From Oscillospiraceae bacterium (GTDB lineage Bacteria; Bacillota; Clostridia; Oscillospirales; Oscillospiraceae), in the NCBI GenBank assembly GCA_916988195.3, contig CAKASQ030000075.1, forward strand, positions 68,226-124,656: DNA of 56,431 nt, given 5' to 3'. Positions 30,418-41,436 of the stretch are shown one piece after another (position 1 is the first letter of the stretch; the number at the start of each line of letters is the position of its first letter). The notes beneath the pieces are model-generated. The model did no database searches and was not told the DNA's origin. It worked only from the letters and a program-made list of their open reading frames with translations. A program made the position numbers and the translations under genes.

Positions 30418-32772
30418 ATGAAACGCATCAAACGGTTTGCGTCGCTGCTTTTGGCGCTCGCGCTGGCGTTTTCGCTGGCTGTGGGCTGCTTCGCGCAGGA
30501 CGCGGTGATCACAAGAGGCGAGGCTGCAAAGCTGCTGCTTACGGCGGCGGACGATTATTGCCCCGACCTCAAAACGGAGGACATTTTAAAGGGCTATCCG
30601 GATGGAACGCTGGAAGAAGACGGACCTCTTACCTACGCGCAGGCGCTCATCATGATCGACCGCGCGTTCGGAGGTTTGCCCGTGCCCATTGGCGACAGCG
30701 CAAGAACGGCGGCAGGCGCGCAGGGCTTTGCAGACACTCCCGCGTGGGGCGGAGAAGAGCTTTCGCGCGCGCTGGCAAGCGGCATCGTGACGGGCGAGGC
30801 AGACGGCCTGATGCATCCCGGAAAGCAGCTGACGAAGCAGGCGTTCCAGACGCTTCTGGCAAGAGTCTATGCGCTTAAAGGAACAAATCTGAAAGATGAT
30901 TTTTATGCCGCGGTCAACAAAGCATGGCTCGATCGGTCCGACATTCCGGCGGGTCTCACACTCAACGGCCCGTTCTACGGCCTGAGCCTGACGGTCACGC
31001 AGCAGGTAGCAAAGCTGATTGCGGACATCGCCGCGAAACCGCAGACTCCCGGCACGCCCGAGGCCAAGATCAAGGCGCTCTACGACTGCGTGATGGATGT
31101 GGACGCGCGCGAGCAGGCGGGCGTATCACCCATTCAAGAATATCTCGACAGCATTGAAAACGCGAAGACGCTCAAAGAACTCATTGCGGCCGACTGCCGG
31201 ATGCAGAAGGAGCTCGGGCTCTCGACGCTTCTGGGTTTCGGCCTCACACCGGACTTTTCCGACTCCGACCGCAAAATTGTAGCCTTCTCAGCCTTCAGCG
31301 CGTCGATGACGAAGGATTTCTATGAAAACGGCACGCAGGAGCAGACGCAGGCGTATCTCAGCTATCTTTCAAAGCTTCTGACGCTCTCGGGTCTTTCGGA
31401 GCAGGACGCGGCATCGCGCGCGGCGCTTGTGTATCAGGCGGAGAAGACTGTGACGAAGGCCTCCTATGACCCGCAGGACTATGGCGATGTGGACAAGATC
31501 AACAACAGTTATTCGTTCGGCGCGATCGAAAAGCAGTTCCCGAACGTAGACCTGCGCGCGGTGTTTGCCGCGACCGGGCTTGCGGCGACGGACCGGGTCC
31601 TCGTGCTGGACCCCGGCGCGATGCAGGCCGCGGCAGGCTTCTTTACGGACGGAAATCTTGCAACGCTCAAGGCGCTTTCCCGTACGGCAATTTTGATGAG
31701 CGTCGGCGGCTGCCTCGATCCGGAATTTACGGACGCGAGCTTCGATTTTAACGAGCAGTACCTCGGCATTGCCATGCGCCAGTCGACCGGGCAGCTTGCT
31801 GCCCAGCAGGTGCAGGCCCTGCTTGCCGACTACCTCGGAAGAGCCTATGTGACGGCGCATTTCTCCGAAAAGGCCAAGCAGGACGTGGAGGAAATGATCG
31901 GCGAGTTTATCACCATCTACAAAGCGCGGATCGAGTCTCTTGACTGGATGTCGGATCCTACGAAGCAGAAGGCGATTCGAAAGCTTGATACGATGAAGAT
32001 CAAGGTCGGCTATCCCGACAGCTGGGATACGTATCTTGACAGCGCAGAAATCAAGAGTCCGAGCGAGGGCGGCTCGTTCTTCTCGAATGTGATTTCCATC
32101 CAGAAGGCCGCGACGCAGAAGGCGATTGCCGGGCAGAACGAGCCTGTCGATAAGAGCGCGTGGGCAATGCAGCCGTTTACGGTAAACGCATGCTACAGCG
32201 CGACCTCCAACGATATCACCTTCCCGGCGGCCATTTTGCAATCGCCGCTTTACGATGTGAACGCCTCGAGAGAGGAAAAACTTGGCGGCATCGGCTATAT
32301 CATTGCTCATGAGATCACGCACGCGTTCGACAACAACGGCGCGAAATTCGACGAAAACGGCAACGCCGCCAACTGGTGGACGGAGGCTGACTACGCGGCC
32401 TTCCAGCAGAAGTGCGCGCAGGTTGCACGTTGGTATGACGGACAGGAGGCCTGCCCGGGCGTGGCGTGCAGCGGCGTGCTGACGATCTCGGAAAATGTGG
32501 CGGACCTCGGCGCGGTGCGGTGCGTGCTCGCGGCGGCAAAGGAGCTTCCGAATCCGAACCTTGACAAGCTCTTCCGTGCGATCGCCAACACGTGGGCCTC
32601 GACCACGTCCCGGCAGATGCGCGAGTATCTGGCCGTAACCGATGTGCACGCGCCCGACAAGCTCCGCTGCAACCGTGCGCTGCAGACGCTGGACGAGTTT
32701 TATACGACCTACGGCATCCAGCCCGGCGACGGCATGTGGACAGAGCCGGAAGCCCGCGTGCGGGTCTGGTAA
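30418..32772 (+). CDS. SLH-bearing M13 (neprilysin-like) zinc metallopeptidase
   Basis: 784 residues. A signal peptide (1 to ~26; an AVGC near its end could be a weak lipobox) is followed by two SLH-like domains (~30-85 and ~98-155), then an M13 peptidase: KDDFYAAVNKAWLD at its start, VNACYSATSNDITFPAAILQSPL, the zinc site HEITH (His631, Glu632, His635) and ENVADLG (Glu692). M13 enzymes cleave peptides on the cell surface. Fusion to SLH domains would fix this one to the wall. GGAGG precedes the ATG. The NAYY motif of the family reads NACY here. It forms a single-gene unit. Confidence 0.92.
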   Translation: MKRIKRFASLLLALALAFSLAVGCFAQDAVITRGEAAKLLLTAADDYCPDLKTEDILKGYPDGTLEEDGPLTYAQALIMIDRAFGGLPVPIGDSARTAAGAQGFADTPAWGGEELSRALASGIVTGEADGLMHPGKQLTKQAFQTLLARVYALKGTNLKDDFYAAVNKAWLDRSDIPAGLTLNGPFYGLSLTVTQQVAKLIADIAAKPQTPGTPEAKIKALYDCVMDVDAREQAGVSPIQEYLDSIENAKTLKELIAADCRMQKELGLSTLLGFGLTPDFSDSDRKIVAFSAFSASMTKDFYENGTQEQTQAYLSYLSKLLTLSGLSEQDAASRAALVYQAEKTVTKASYDPQDYGDVDKINNSYSFGAIEKQFPNVDLRAVFAATGLAATDRVLVLDPGAMQAAAGFFTDGNLATLKALSRTAILMSVGGCLDPEFTDASFDFNEQYLGIAMRQSTGQLAAQQVQALLADYLGRAYVTAHFSEKAKQDVEEMIGEFITIYKARIESLDWMSDPTKQKAIRKLDTMKIKVGYPDSWDTYLDSAEIKSPSEGGSFFSNVISIQKAATQKAIAGQNEPVDKSAWAMQPFTVNACYSATSNDITFPAAILQSPLYDVNASREEKLGGIGYIIAHEITHAFDNNGAKFDENGNAANWWTEADYAAFQQKCAQVARWYDGQEACPGVACSGVLTISENVADLGAVRCVLAAAKELPNPNLDKLFRAIANTWASTTSRQMREYLAVTDVHAPDKLRCNRALQTLDEFYTTYGIQPGDGMWTEPEARVRVW

Positions 32773-32820
32773 CAAATTTTCAAAGAACGCCGGTTTTTGC
32801 GGAAATTGCAGCAAAAGGGG

Positions 32821-32849
32821 TTGACGCACGGGCTCCAAAATGGTAAAAC
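32821..32849 (+). promoter_or_regulatory. Promoter for MATE gene
   Basis: TTGACG (32821-32826), 17 bases, TAAAAC (32844-32849). Confidence 0.6.
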
Positions 32850-32890
32850 ATTGGGGCTAATGTGAAAACGAATAAAAGAGGCGATTTCCT

Positions 32891-34234
32891 ATGAATCGGG
32901 ATCTGACGGTCGGAAAACCGGCGCGCGTGCTGTGGCAATATTGCATGCCGCTGTTCGGAAGCGTGATTTTTCAGCAGCTTTATAATCTGGCGGACAGCTT
33001 CGTTGCCGGAAAATTCATCGGCGAGGAAGCGCTCGCCGCCGTCGGCAACAGCTATGAGATCACGCTCATCTTCATCGCCTTCGCCTTCGGCTGCAACATT
33101 GGCTGCTCGGTCATTGTCGCGCAGTTGTTCGGCGCGAAGGAATACCGCGATATGAAAACGGCGGTGTCGACGACGATGGTGCTGAGCGCGGCGACCTGCG
33201 CGGTGCTGATGGCCATCGGCCTTGGACTCTGCACGCCGCTTCTTACGCTCATCCACACGCCGGAAAACATCCTTGCGGACTCGCGGCTCTATCTGCGCAT
33301 TTACGTGCTCGGTCTTCCGTTCGTCTTTTTCTATAATGTTGCGACGGGCATTTTCTCGGCGCTGGGCGATTCCAAAACGCCGTTCTGGTTTTTGGCCGCG
33401 TCGTCGCTTTCCAACATCTTTGTCGACATTCTGTTCGTCACGACGTTTCAAATGGGCGTAGCCGGCGTTGCGTGGGCGACGTTTCTGTGCCAGTGCGTCA
33501 GCTGCGTGCTGGCGGTCACGGTGGTCTTCCGGCGGCTGTCCAAGGTTGAGGGTGCGGAAAAAGCGCCGGTCTTTTCCGGAAGAATTCTGCAGCGGATCTT
33601 GCGCATCGCGATCCCGAGTGTGCTCCAGCAGAGCTTCATCTCCGTCGGCAATATTATTTTGCAGGGCGTGATCAATACGTTCGGCTCCGGCGTCATTGCC
33701 GGATATTCCGCAGGCGTAAAGCTCAACAACCTCGTTATTACGTCCTTTACGACGCTCGGAAATGGCATTTCGAACTACACTGCGCAGAACATTGGAGCCG
33801 GGAAGCTTCTGCGCGTCAAAGAGGGCTTTCGCGCGGGGCTGAAGCTCGTCTGGGCGCTGAGTTTGCCAATGATGCTTCTTTACGTCTTTGGCGGCGGGAC
33901 GCTCATCCATATTTTCATCGACGCGCCGACCGAAACGGCCTTGCAGACGGCGGTGACGTATCTGCGGATTTTGTCGCCGTTCTACTTTGTCGTCTCCGCG
34001 AAACTTGTGGCAGACGGCATTCTGCGCGGCGGCGGCGTGATGCGGAAGTTCATGATCTCGACGTTTACCGACCTCATTCTCCGCGTGGTGCTGGCCGTGG
34101 TGCTCTCGAAAACCGCGCTTGGCGCGACGGGCATCTGGTGCGCGTGGCCGGTCGGCTGGTCGGTCGCGACGGTGCTTTCGGTGCTCTTTTATAAGCAGGG
34201 CTACTGGAACCGTATGGAGGAAACATCCGAATAA
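32891..34234 (+). CDS. MATE family efflux transporter
   Basis: 447 residues, 12 predicted membrane helices in two similar halves (PLFGSVIFQQLYNLADSFVAGKFIGEEALAAVGNSY in the first, IPSVLQQSFISVGNIILQGVINTFGS in the second), the MatE fold of the DinF/NorM/MepA superfamily. It exports a drug or metabolite using a sodium or proton gradient; the substrate is not predictable. The ribosome site is GAGGCGA. It stands alone between its own promoter and terminator. Confidence 0.92.
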   Translation: MNRDLTVGKPARVLWQYCMPLFGSVIFQQLYNLADSFVAGKFIGEEALAAVGNSYEITLIFIAFAFGCNIGCSVIVAQLFGAKEYRDMKTAVSTTMVLSAATCAVLMAIGLGLCTPLLTLIHTPENILADSRLYLRIYVLGLPFVFFYNVATGIFSALGDSKTPFWFLAASSLSNIFVDILFVTTFQMGVAGVAWATFLCQCVSCVLAVTVVFRRLSKVEGAEKAPVFSGRILQRILRIAIPSVLQQSFISVGNIILQGVINTFGSGVIAGYSAGVKLNNLVITSFTTLGNGISNYTAQNIGAGKLLRVKEGFRAGLKLVWALSLPMMLLYVFGGGTLIHIFIDAPTETALQTAVTYLRILSPFYFVVSAKLVADGILRGGGVMRKFMISTFTDLILRVVLAVVLSKTALGATGIWCAWPVGWSVATVLSVLFYKQGYWNRMEETSE

Positions 34235-34244
34235 ACTGCTGCGG

Positions 34245-34287
34245 CAGCCGCAGCTTTCTTTACGGGAAGCAGCGGCTGTCGTTTTTT
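34245..34287 (+). terminator. Rho-independent terminator after MATE gene
   Basis: Stem CAGCCGC/GCGGCTG extended by GCTT/AAGC across one mismatch, followed by GTTTTTT. Confidence 0.8.
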
Positions 34288-34311
34288 ATGCCGGTTTTCC
34301 GGAGAAAAAAC

Positions 34312-34340
34312 GTGAAAATCCGGGAAAGCTATGGTATGAT
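34312..34340 (+). promoter_or_regulatory. Promoter for the two-component/sensor operon
   Basis: GTGAAA (34312-34317), 17 bases, TATGAT (34335-34340). Confidence 0.6.
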
Positions 34341-34378
34341 AATAAAAAACGAGCGGGAAAAGAGAAAGGAGCGGCGGC

Positions 34379-35611
34379 ATGGACAAACAGAATCTTCTGA
34401 GCGTTGTGGTCGCGGACGATGAACAGGAGCTGCTCGGCGCGGTCTGCCAGCTCATCGACTGGGAGGGTATCGGCTTCAAGCTTGTCGGCAGGGCCAGCAA
34501 CGGGCTCGATGCACTGCAATTGGTAGAAGAATTGCAGCCCGATTTTCTGCTGACGGATATCCACATGCCCTTCATCTCCGGGACGGCGCTGGCCGCGCAG
34601 GTCAAGGCCGTGCAGCCGCTCATTCAGGTGGCGTTTCTGAGCGGGTACGACGAGTTTGAATACGCGCAGCAGGGCATTGCCAGCGAGGTCATCGCGTATC
34701 TTCTCAAGCCGATTTCCATGGCGCAGCTGACGCAGGAGCTCATCGAAATTCACCGGAAGATCGAGAAAAAGCAGGCGGATTTTTCTGCCGCGCGGCAGGA
34801 TGCCTCCAACTATCAGGCTGTCGCGGCGGCGATGCTGCTCGACTGCTATTTCTATGCCGGCCGCGAGGAAAATCTCAAAGCACTTTCTCGTATGGGTCTG
34901 GCCCCGGAGAGCATTCGGAGCGTGACGGTGGCGGCGCTTTCATGCGCTGATGCGGACGCGCAGGCCTGCCAGACGGCGCTCGGTGCGGCGGAAAAATTTC
35001 TCTCGCGGCAGTATCCGTGCCGGGGCTTTTGCAGCGCCGGGCGGATCGTTCTGTTGCTCACCTCGGAAAACGGATTTTTACAGCTGCACGCGGCCATCGA
35101 CGAGCTGCGCCGAGCGCTCAAGCGGCTGCTGGATCTGGACGTAAGCGCCGGCATCAGCAAGGAGCACGCGCCGGACGCGGATTTCCATGAGGCCTATAAA
35201 GAAGCCATGGAGGCGCTTAAAACAGCGGAAACGGAAAGCGGCTTCTGCGCGGCCGACGGGCAGAGCGGCATTGACCAGCTGTGCGGCAGGGTGCTGCAAA
35301 TTATCGACAAGGAGTATATGGACGAGACGCTGACGCTCCAGTCGGTGAGCGAACGGCTTCATGTGAGCGCGAGCTATCTTGGCCCCAACATCAAAAAGAA
35401 CGCGGGGGACACGTTTATCAACCTTCTCATCCGCAAGCGCATGGCGGTGGCCCTGAACCTGCTTCAGAGCAGTGACAGCCGCATCGCGGAAATCGCCCGC
35501 CGCTGCGGATACTCCGACCAGAGCTACTTTGGCTACTGCTTTAAAAAGTTTTATGGCGTTTCCCCTGCCAAAATGCGGCAGGAGCGCGAGCAGAAGGGAG
35601 CCCGCGCATGA
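34379..35611 (+). CDS. Response regulator with AraC-type output (YesN family)
   Basis: 410 residues. A receiver domain (~5-125) has acidic VVADDE, the phospho-accepting Asp60 in LLTDIHMP, and Lys in AYLLKPIS. A variable middle region follows, then an AraC-type double helix-turn-helix (~305-400; LTLQSVSERLHVSASYLGPNIKKNAG, IAEIARRCGYSDQSYFGYCFKKFYGVSPAKMR). It should activate transcription when phosphorylated by the kinase encoded next, whose start overlaps its stop (ATGA). The likely target is the sugar ABC operon downstream. AAAGGAGCGG precedes the ATG. Confidence 0.92.
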   Translation: MDKQNLLSVVVADDEQELLGAVCQLIDWEGIGFKLVGRASNGLDALQLVEELQPDFLLTDIHMPFISGTALAAQVKAVQPLIQVAFLSGYDEFEYAQQGIASEVIAYLLKPISMAQLTQELIEIHRKIEKKQADFSAARQDASNYQAVAAAMLLDCYFYAGREENLKALSRMGLAPESIRSVTVAALSCADADAQACQTALGAAEKFLSRQYPCRGFCSAGRIVLLLTSENGFLQLHAAIDELRRALKRLLDLDVSAGISKEHAPDADFHEAYKEAMEALKTAETESGFCAADGQSGIDQLCGRVLQIIDKEYMDETLTLQSVSERLHVSASYLGPNIKKNAGDTFINLLIRKRMAVALNLLQSSDSRIAEIARRCGYSDQSYFGYCFKKFYGVSPAKMRQEREQKGARA

Positions 35612-37296
35612 AAAAGCGAAGCCTCAGCATGAACCAGATCATGATTTTGTCTCTGACAGCGATCGTGGTCGGGATTCTCGGGTGCGCCATCGCGTTTTTC
35701 CTGCAAACGTACCAGCGCTCTCTCATCCGTAACGCGCAGACCGACGGCCGGCGCACGATCTCGCAGGTGACCAGTACCGTAGACGGCTATCTCAGCGATA
35801 TGAACAACGTCATGGAGCTGCTGGCAGACGAGCTCGTCACGCCGTCGGACGACCGCGAGCACTTTTTTGAAACGTTCCTTAAAATCCGCTCCGACGTGGT
35901 CGCTGTGACGATCTATGACGAGGCGGGGTACCTCATGAACTGCTACAGCTTAGGCCACGAGGTGCGGCCGGTCGTGCGGGAAAATCTGTCCTTTGACCGG
36001 ACGATGCTGGATGTATACGCAGACGGCTATGTCTCCGCGCCGCACGTGATGTCGCTTTTTGAGGGGTACTATCCATGGGTCGTGACGATCATCCGCCCGG
36101 TGGACGCGGGCAAGTGGGAAAAATGGGTGGCGGTCGACATCAGCTGCACGAACATTTCCTCCTATATTAACGGCATCGGCATCGGCCAGCGGGGCTACTG
36201 TTTTCTCGAGGACACGAACGGAAACATCGTCTACCACCCCCAGCAGCAGCTGATTTATTCCGACCTCAAGCAGGAGAATACCGCGCTGATTTCGAACCTC
36301 GACGACGGCAGCCACGTGATCGGCACGATGATCTACACCGTGCAGACGCTTGCAAGCGGCAGCTGGCGCGTGGTGGGCGTGAGCTTTGTGCAGGAAATCA
36401 TTACGGATAACCTGCGCGAGATTGCGCGGCTTCTGGCGCTGGCGGCCATTGCGATTGTGGCGGCGACGCTCGCGGTGAGCTTTCTGTTTTCAAGAGTCCT
36501 CTCCCGGCCGATCCACGACCTCATTTCCGCGATGGCGCAGTTTGAGAAAAACGCGGACAATTTTGTCTATGAGCCAGTCTCCGGCGTGCGCGAGGTGCAG
36601 AATCTGTCTTCCTCGTTTGCGCACATGGTGCGGAAGATCCAGCAGCTGATGGCGACCGTGCGCGCCGAAGAGGTGAACCTCCGCAAAACGGAGCTCAGAG
36701 CCTTGCAGGCGCAGATCAACCCGCATTTTCTTTACAATACGCTCGACTCCATTTCGTGGATGTGCGAGCGGGGGAAGAACCAGGAAGCGGTTGTGATGGT
36801 AAATGCGCTGGCGCAGCTGTTCCGCATCAGCATCAGCAAGGGCCATGAGCTCATCCCCATCCGAAGTGAGGTGCAGCACGCGAAGAGCTACCTGCAAATT
36901 CAGTCCGTGCGCTACAAGGATCAGTTTTCCTATCGCTTCGAGGTCGACGAGAGCTGCCTCGATTATCTCTGCAACAAGATTACCCTCCAGCCGATCATTG
37001 AAAACGCGATTTACCATGGGATCAACGGCCTTGTTGACGAGGGTGAGATCGTTATCCGCATCGAGTCGCAGGGGGACGATATTCTGGCGACCGTCGAGGA
37101 TAACGGCGTCGGCATGGAAAAAGAGCAGATCGACGCGATTTTCCGCCGCAGCGACTCCAAATCCGGCATTGGCATCAAAAACGTCAACGACCGGCTCAAA
37201 ATCTGGTTCGGCGAGGCCTACGGCATCACCATCGAGAGTGTCCCCGACGAGGGAACGCGCGTCATCGTGCGCATGCCGAAGAAGCAGAAGGAGTAA
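35608..37296 (+). CDS. Sensor histidine kinase (YesM family)
   Basis: 562 residues: membrane helix (~10-32), an extracellular dCache-like sensor (~40-265), a second membrane helix (~275-297), HAMP (~298-350), His_kinase domain with NPHFLYN (phospho-His373) and a HATPase domain (IENAIYHG, VEDNGVGM, SGIGIKNVNDRL). It phosphorylates the YesN-type regulator encoded by the overlapping upstream gene. The sugar-binding lipoprotein encoded four bases downstream is probably its extracellular co-sensor, as in the XylFII-LytS-YesN arrangement of clostridia. The ribosome site is GGAG within the regulator gene. Confidence 0.93.
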   Translation: MKKRSLSMNQIMILSLTAIVVGILGCAIAFFLQTYQRSLIRNAQTDGRRTISQVTSTVDGYLSDMNNVMELLADELVTPSDDREHFFETFLKIRSDVVAVTIYDEAGYLMNCYSLGHEVRPVVRENLSFDRTMLDVYADGYVSAPHVMSLFEGYYPWVVTIIRPVDAGKWEKWVAVDISCTNISSYINGIGIGQRGYCFLEDTNGNIVYHPQQQLIYSDLKQENTALISNLDDGSHVIGTMIYTVQTLASGSWRVVGVSFVQEIITDNLREIARLLALAAIAIVAATLAVSFLFSRVLSRPIHDLISAMAQFEKNADNFVYEPVSGVREVQNLSSSFAHMVRKIQQLMATVRAEEVNLRKTELRALQAQINPHFLYNTLDSISWMCERGKNQEAVVMVNALAQLFRISISKGHELIPIRSEVQHAKSYLQIQSVRYKDQFSYRFEVDESCLDYLCNKITLQPIIENAIYHGINGLVDEGEIVIRIESQGDDILATVEDNGVGMEKEQIDAIFRRSDSKSGIGIKNVNDRLKIWFGEAYGITIESVPDEGTRVIVRMPKKQKE

Positions 37297-37300
37297 GACG

Positions 37301-38266
37301 ATGAAAAAACGAATACTGCCGCTTGTTCTCGCGCTCCTGTTGGCCGCGTCTCTGACCGGGTGCGCCGGACGGACGGTTTCCGGCGAGCCGTATAAAATGT
37401 ATATGATTGTCAAATCGACCACGACGGAGTTCTGGAAATCTGTCTTCGCGGGCGCGAACGCGGCAAAGTCCGAATATAACGTCGATCTGACCGTCCTTGG
37501 CCCGGAAACGGAAGAGGACTACGAGGCGCAGAACGAATACATCCGGCAGGCCATCCGCGACGGCGCGGACGCAATTGTCTTTTCCGCCATCAGCTACACG
37601 AAAAACGCGCAGGCCATCAACGACGCGGCGAGCGCGGGCATCAAGGTCGTCGTCATTGACTCGGACGTGAACTCCGACGGCGTGGTCGCGCGCATCGGGA
37701 CGGATAATGTGCAGGCCGGAAAAATGTGCGCGAAGGCGGCGCTCGAGACAGAGCTTGAATCCATCGTGGTCGGCATTGTCAACTGCGACGTGGAGACGCA
37801 GAACGGGCAGGAGCGCGAGCAGGGCTTCCGGGCAGGACTGTCGGGCGATGCGCGCGTGCAGGAGATTTACACCGTAAATGTGCCGACGGACGCGGAGCTT
37901 GCCCGGCAGGCGGCGCGGGGACTTTTATTGGAGCACCCGGATATCAACGTGCTGGCGGGGTTCAACGAGCCGCTTGCGGTCGGAACGGCGCTGGCTGTCG
38001 ACGAGCTGGAGCTTGGAGACCGGGTGATTGAAATCGCGTTCGATACGAACCCCATCTGTGTCGAGCTTTTGCAGAAGGGCACGGTGTCGGCACTGATCGT
38101 TCAGAATCCGTACGCAATGGGGTACCTCGGCGTGGAAAAGGCATGGCAGAGTCTACAGGGCCAGCGCTTTGACGCAAATACGCTCATCAACACCACAACG
38201 ACCACTATTACACGCGATACGATGTTTACCATCGAGAGCCAGAAGGCGATTTTTTCCTTCGGATAA
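37301..38266 (+). CDS. Sugar-binding lipoprotein, probable co-sensor of the kinase
   Basis: 321 residues from ATG 37301 (AAGGAG upstream); the frame is open far upstream, but that part is antisense-like noise inside the kinase gene. It has a lipoprotein signal ending LTGC (Cys ~21) and a Peripla_BP_4 fold (MYMIVKSTTTEFWKSVFAGANAAKSEYNVD, GADAIVFSAIS, VIDSDVNSDGVVARIGTDN, NVLAGFNEPLAVGTALA). Close to the kinase (4 bases) and lacking permease genes of its own, it most likely binds a sugar outside the cell and signals through the kinase. It could instead serve the ABC transporter downstream. Confidence 0.85.
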   Translation: MKKRILPLVLALLLAASLTGCAGRTVSGEPYKMYMIVKSTTTEFWKSVFAGANAAKSEYNVDLTVLGPETEEDYEAQNEYIRQAIRDGADAIVFSAISYTKNAQAINDAASAGIKVVVIDSDVNSDGVVARIGTDNVQAGKMCAKAALETELESIVVGIVNCDVETQNGQEREQGFRAGLSGDARVQEIYTVNVPTDAELARQAARGLLLEHPDINVLAGFNEPLAVGTALAVDELELGDRVIEIAFDTNPICVELLQKGTVSALIVQNPYAMGYLGVEKAWQSLQGQRFDANTLINTTTTTITRDTMFTIESQKAIFSFG

Positions 38267-38397
38267 AGAAGATTTCAGATAGTGACCGTGAGATGCGGAC
38301 AGTTGGCCGCGCCTCAGTTTTCTGCGTTTCTTGGGAAAAGAAGGGACAAATTCGGCAATTTCGAACCAATTAGAATGAACTGGATGCGAAACGATGA

Positions 38398-38508
38398 AAT
38401 GCTGTGAAAAATGCACAAAATGCTGCATCCGTTTTCGGCACGCGAAAAATTTTTCAGAAAAATGAAGTCCAAAATTCGATATACGGACGCGGACACGCCT
38501 GCTACAAT
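38398..38508 (+). promoter_or_regulatory. Regulatory region of the mgl-type operon
   Basis: Direct repeats AATGCTG at 38398-38404 and 38419-38425 start 21 bases apart (two helical turns), a usual layout for an AraC-type regulator. A -10-like TACAAT lies at 38503-38508 without a good -35, as expected of an activator-dependent promoter. The rest of the 311-base gap (38267-38577) shows no gene. Confidence 0.45.
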
Positions 38509-38577
38509 AAGTGTGTACTTGAGGTGCGGGCAAACCGCGGCTGATGGTAAAATTTATGAATGGAGGATTTTCCCAAG

Positions 38578-39783
38578 ATGAAAAAGATCATTGCTTTGCT
38601 TCTTGCGCTGACCATGGTATTTGCTCTGGCGGCATGCGCCAAGCAGACCACCGAAACCCCGGCTACGGAGACCACGACGACTCCGGAGACCACCACGACC
38701 GAAGAAAACACCACCACTGAAGAGACCCCGGCTGCTGAGACGACCGAGGCTGCCGACCTGAAGGTTGGCGTGTTTTACTACACGTTCGCTGATACCTACA
38801 TCTCCAGCGTCCGTACCGCGCTCGACGCGCAGCTCGACTCCCTGGGTGTTGCCTATCAGAACTTCGACGGCAACAACAACCAGACCACCCAGAACGAGCA
38901 GATCCAGACCGCTCTGACCGACGGCTACAACCTGCTGATCGTCAACATGGTCACCTCCGGTTCCCCCGACGTTGCCAACGAGATCATCTCCATGGCAAAC
39001 GGCACCCCCGTTATCTTCTTCAACCGTGCCATCGAGGCTGACGGCAACGAGGGCACCGTCCTCAACGCGAACGCTACCATCAGCTTCATCGGCACCGACG
39101 CTCCCGAAGCAGGCCACCTGCAGGGCAAGATGGTCGGCGAATATCTGCTGGCCAACTGGGACACCGTTGATCTCAACGGCGACGGCAAGATCAGCTACGC
39201 GATGTTCAAGGGTGACGAGGCCAACGTTGAGGCCATCTACCGCACCCAGTTCGGTGTTGAGGATGCCAACGCGGTTCTGACCGAGGCTGGCAAGCCCGAG
39301 CTCGAGTACTTCGACGCTTCCAACACCTCCAAGTATCAGGTCGACCTCGGCGGCGCATGGTCCGCACAGGCTGCTCTGGACTACATGAACACCAACCTTT
39401 CGCAGTACAATGAGGCCAACGGCAACATGATCGAGCTCATTATCTGCAACAACGACAACATGGCAGAAGGCGCCATCTCCGCTCTGGAGACCGCTGGCTA
39501 CAACACCGGCGCCGAAGGCTCCAAGACCATCCCCGTCTTTGGTGTTGACGCGACCGACGCTGCCAAGGAGCTCATCGCTGCCGGCAAGATGACCGGTACC
39601 GTCAAGCAGGACGCCGAGGGCATGGCTGTTGCGATTGCTTCCGTCGTCAAGGCTACCGGCGAAGGTACGTCCATGGCTGACGCTGTCGCCGCTACCTCTG
39701 CAACCAACCCCGATATGTACACGATCGCTGACGGCATTGCCAACAAGCTGTTCGTTGCATACGCTGCTTACACCGCAGAATAA
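38578..39783 (+). CDS. mglB: Glucose/galactose-type ABC transporter substrate-binding lipoprotein
   Basis: 401 residues. ATG 38578 follows GGAGG by 13 bases; an ATG at 38560 overlaps that site. Lipoprotein signal ending LAAC, then a Thr/Glu-rich linker (~25-60), then a Peripla_BP_4 domain. The DLNGDGKISYAMFKGDEANVEAIYRT stretch corresponds to the calcium loop of the E. coli galactose/glucose-binding protein, which is why I name it MglB-like. It captures the sugar outside the membrane for the MglA-MglC pair. Codon use (GCT, GCC, ACC, GTT) resembles rpsB and tsf rather than its GCG-rich neighbours, a sign of very high expression. Confidence 0.9.
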   Translation: MKKIIALLLALTMVFALAACAKQTTETPATETTTTPETTTTEENTTTEETPAAETTEAADLKVGVFYYTFADTYISSVRTALDAQLDSLGVAYQNFDGNNNQTTQNEQIQTALTDGYNLLIVNMVTSGSPDVANEIISMANGTPVIFFNRAIEADGNEGTVLNANATISFIGTDAPEAGHLQGKMVGEYLLANWDTVDLNGDGKISYAMFKGDEANVEAIYRTQFGVEDANAVLTEAGKPELEYFDASNTSKYQVDLGGAWSAQAALDYMNTNLSQYNEANGNMIELIICNNDNMAEGAISALETAGYNTGAEGSKTIPVFGVDATDAAKELIAAGKMTGTVKQDAEGMAVAIASVVKATGEGTSMADAVAATSATNPDMYTIADGIANKLFVAYAAYTAE

Positions 39784-39805
39784 TTCGAAATCGGAACCTG
39801 ATTCG

Positions 39806-39836
39806 GGGCGGCTGCTGCTTTCGGCAGCAGCCGCCC
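39806..39836 (+). terminator. Intercistronic hairpin between mglB and mglA
   Basis: Perfect 13-bp GC stem (39806-39818 with 39824-39836), followed only by TTTG. Such hairpins after binding-protein genes usually stabilise the upstream mRNA and reduce readthrough into the ATPase gene. Confidence 0.6.
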
Positions 39837-39921
39837 TTTGCTTGACAGGCGCGCGTCGGAGCCGCCTGAACGGGTCAATTGGGACCCGGAATGCAATCCG
39901 AAGTTAAGGAGGGGAATTTGG

Positions 39922-41421
<1,500 letters not shown>

Positions 41422-41436
41422 ACAGGAGGTCAAACC

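Noticed and set aside
36803-37300. N-terminal extension of the sugar-binding lipoprotein into the kinase gene
   Set aside because: It overlaps the kinase in another frame. The lipoprotein signal and ribosome site begin at 37301.
38341-38410. Catabolite-response (cre) site upstream of mglB
   Set aside because: The TGCGAAACGATG stretch does not match the cre consensus at several required positions.
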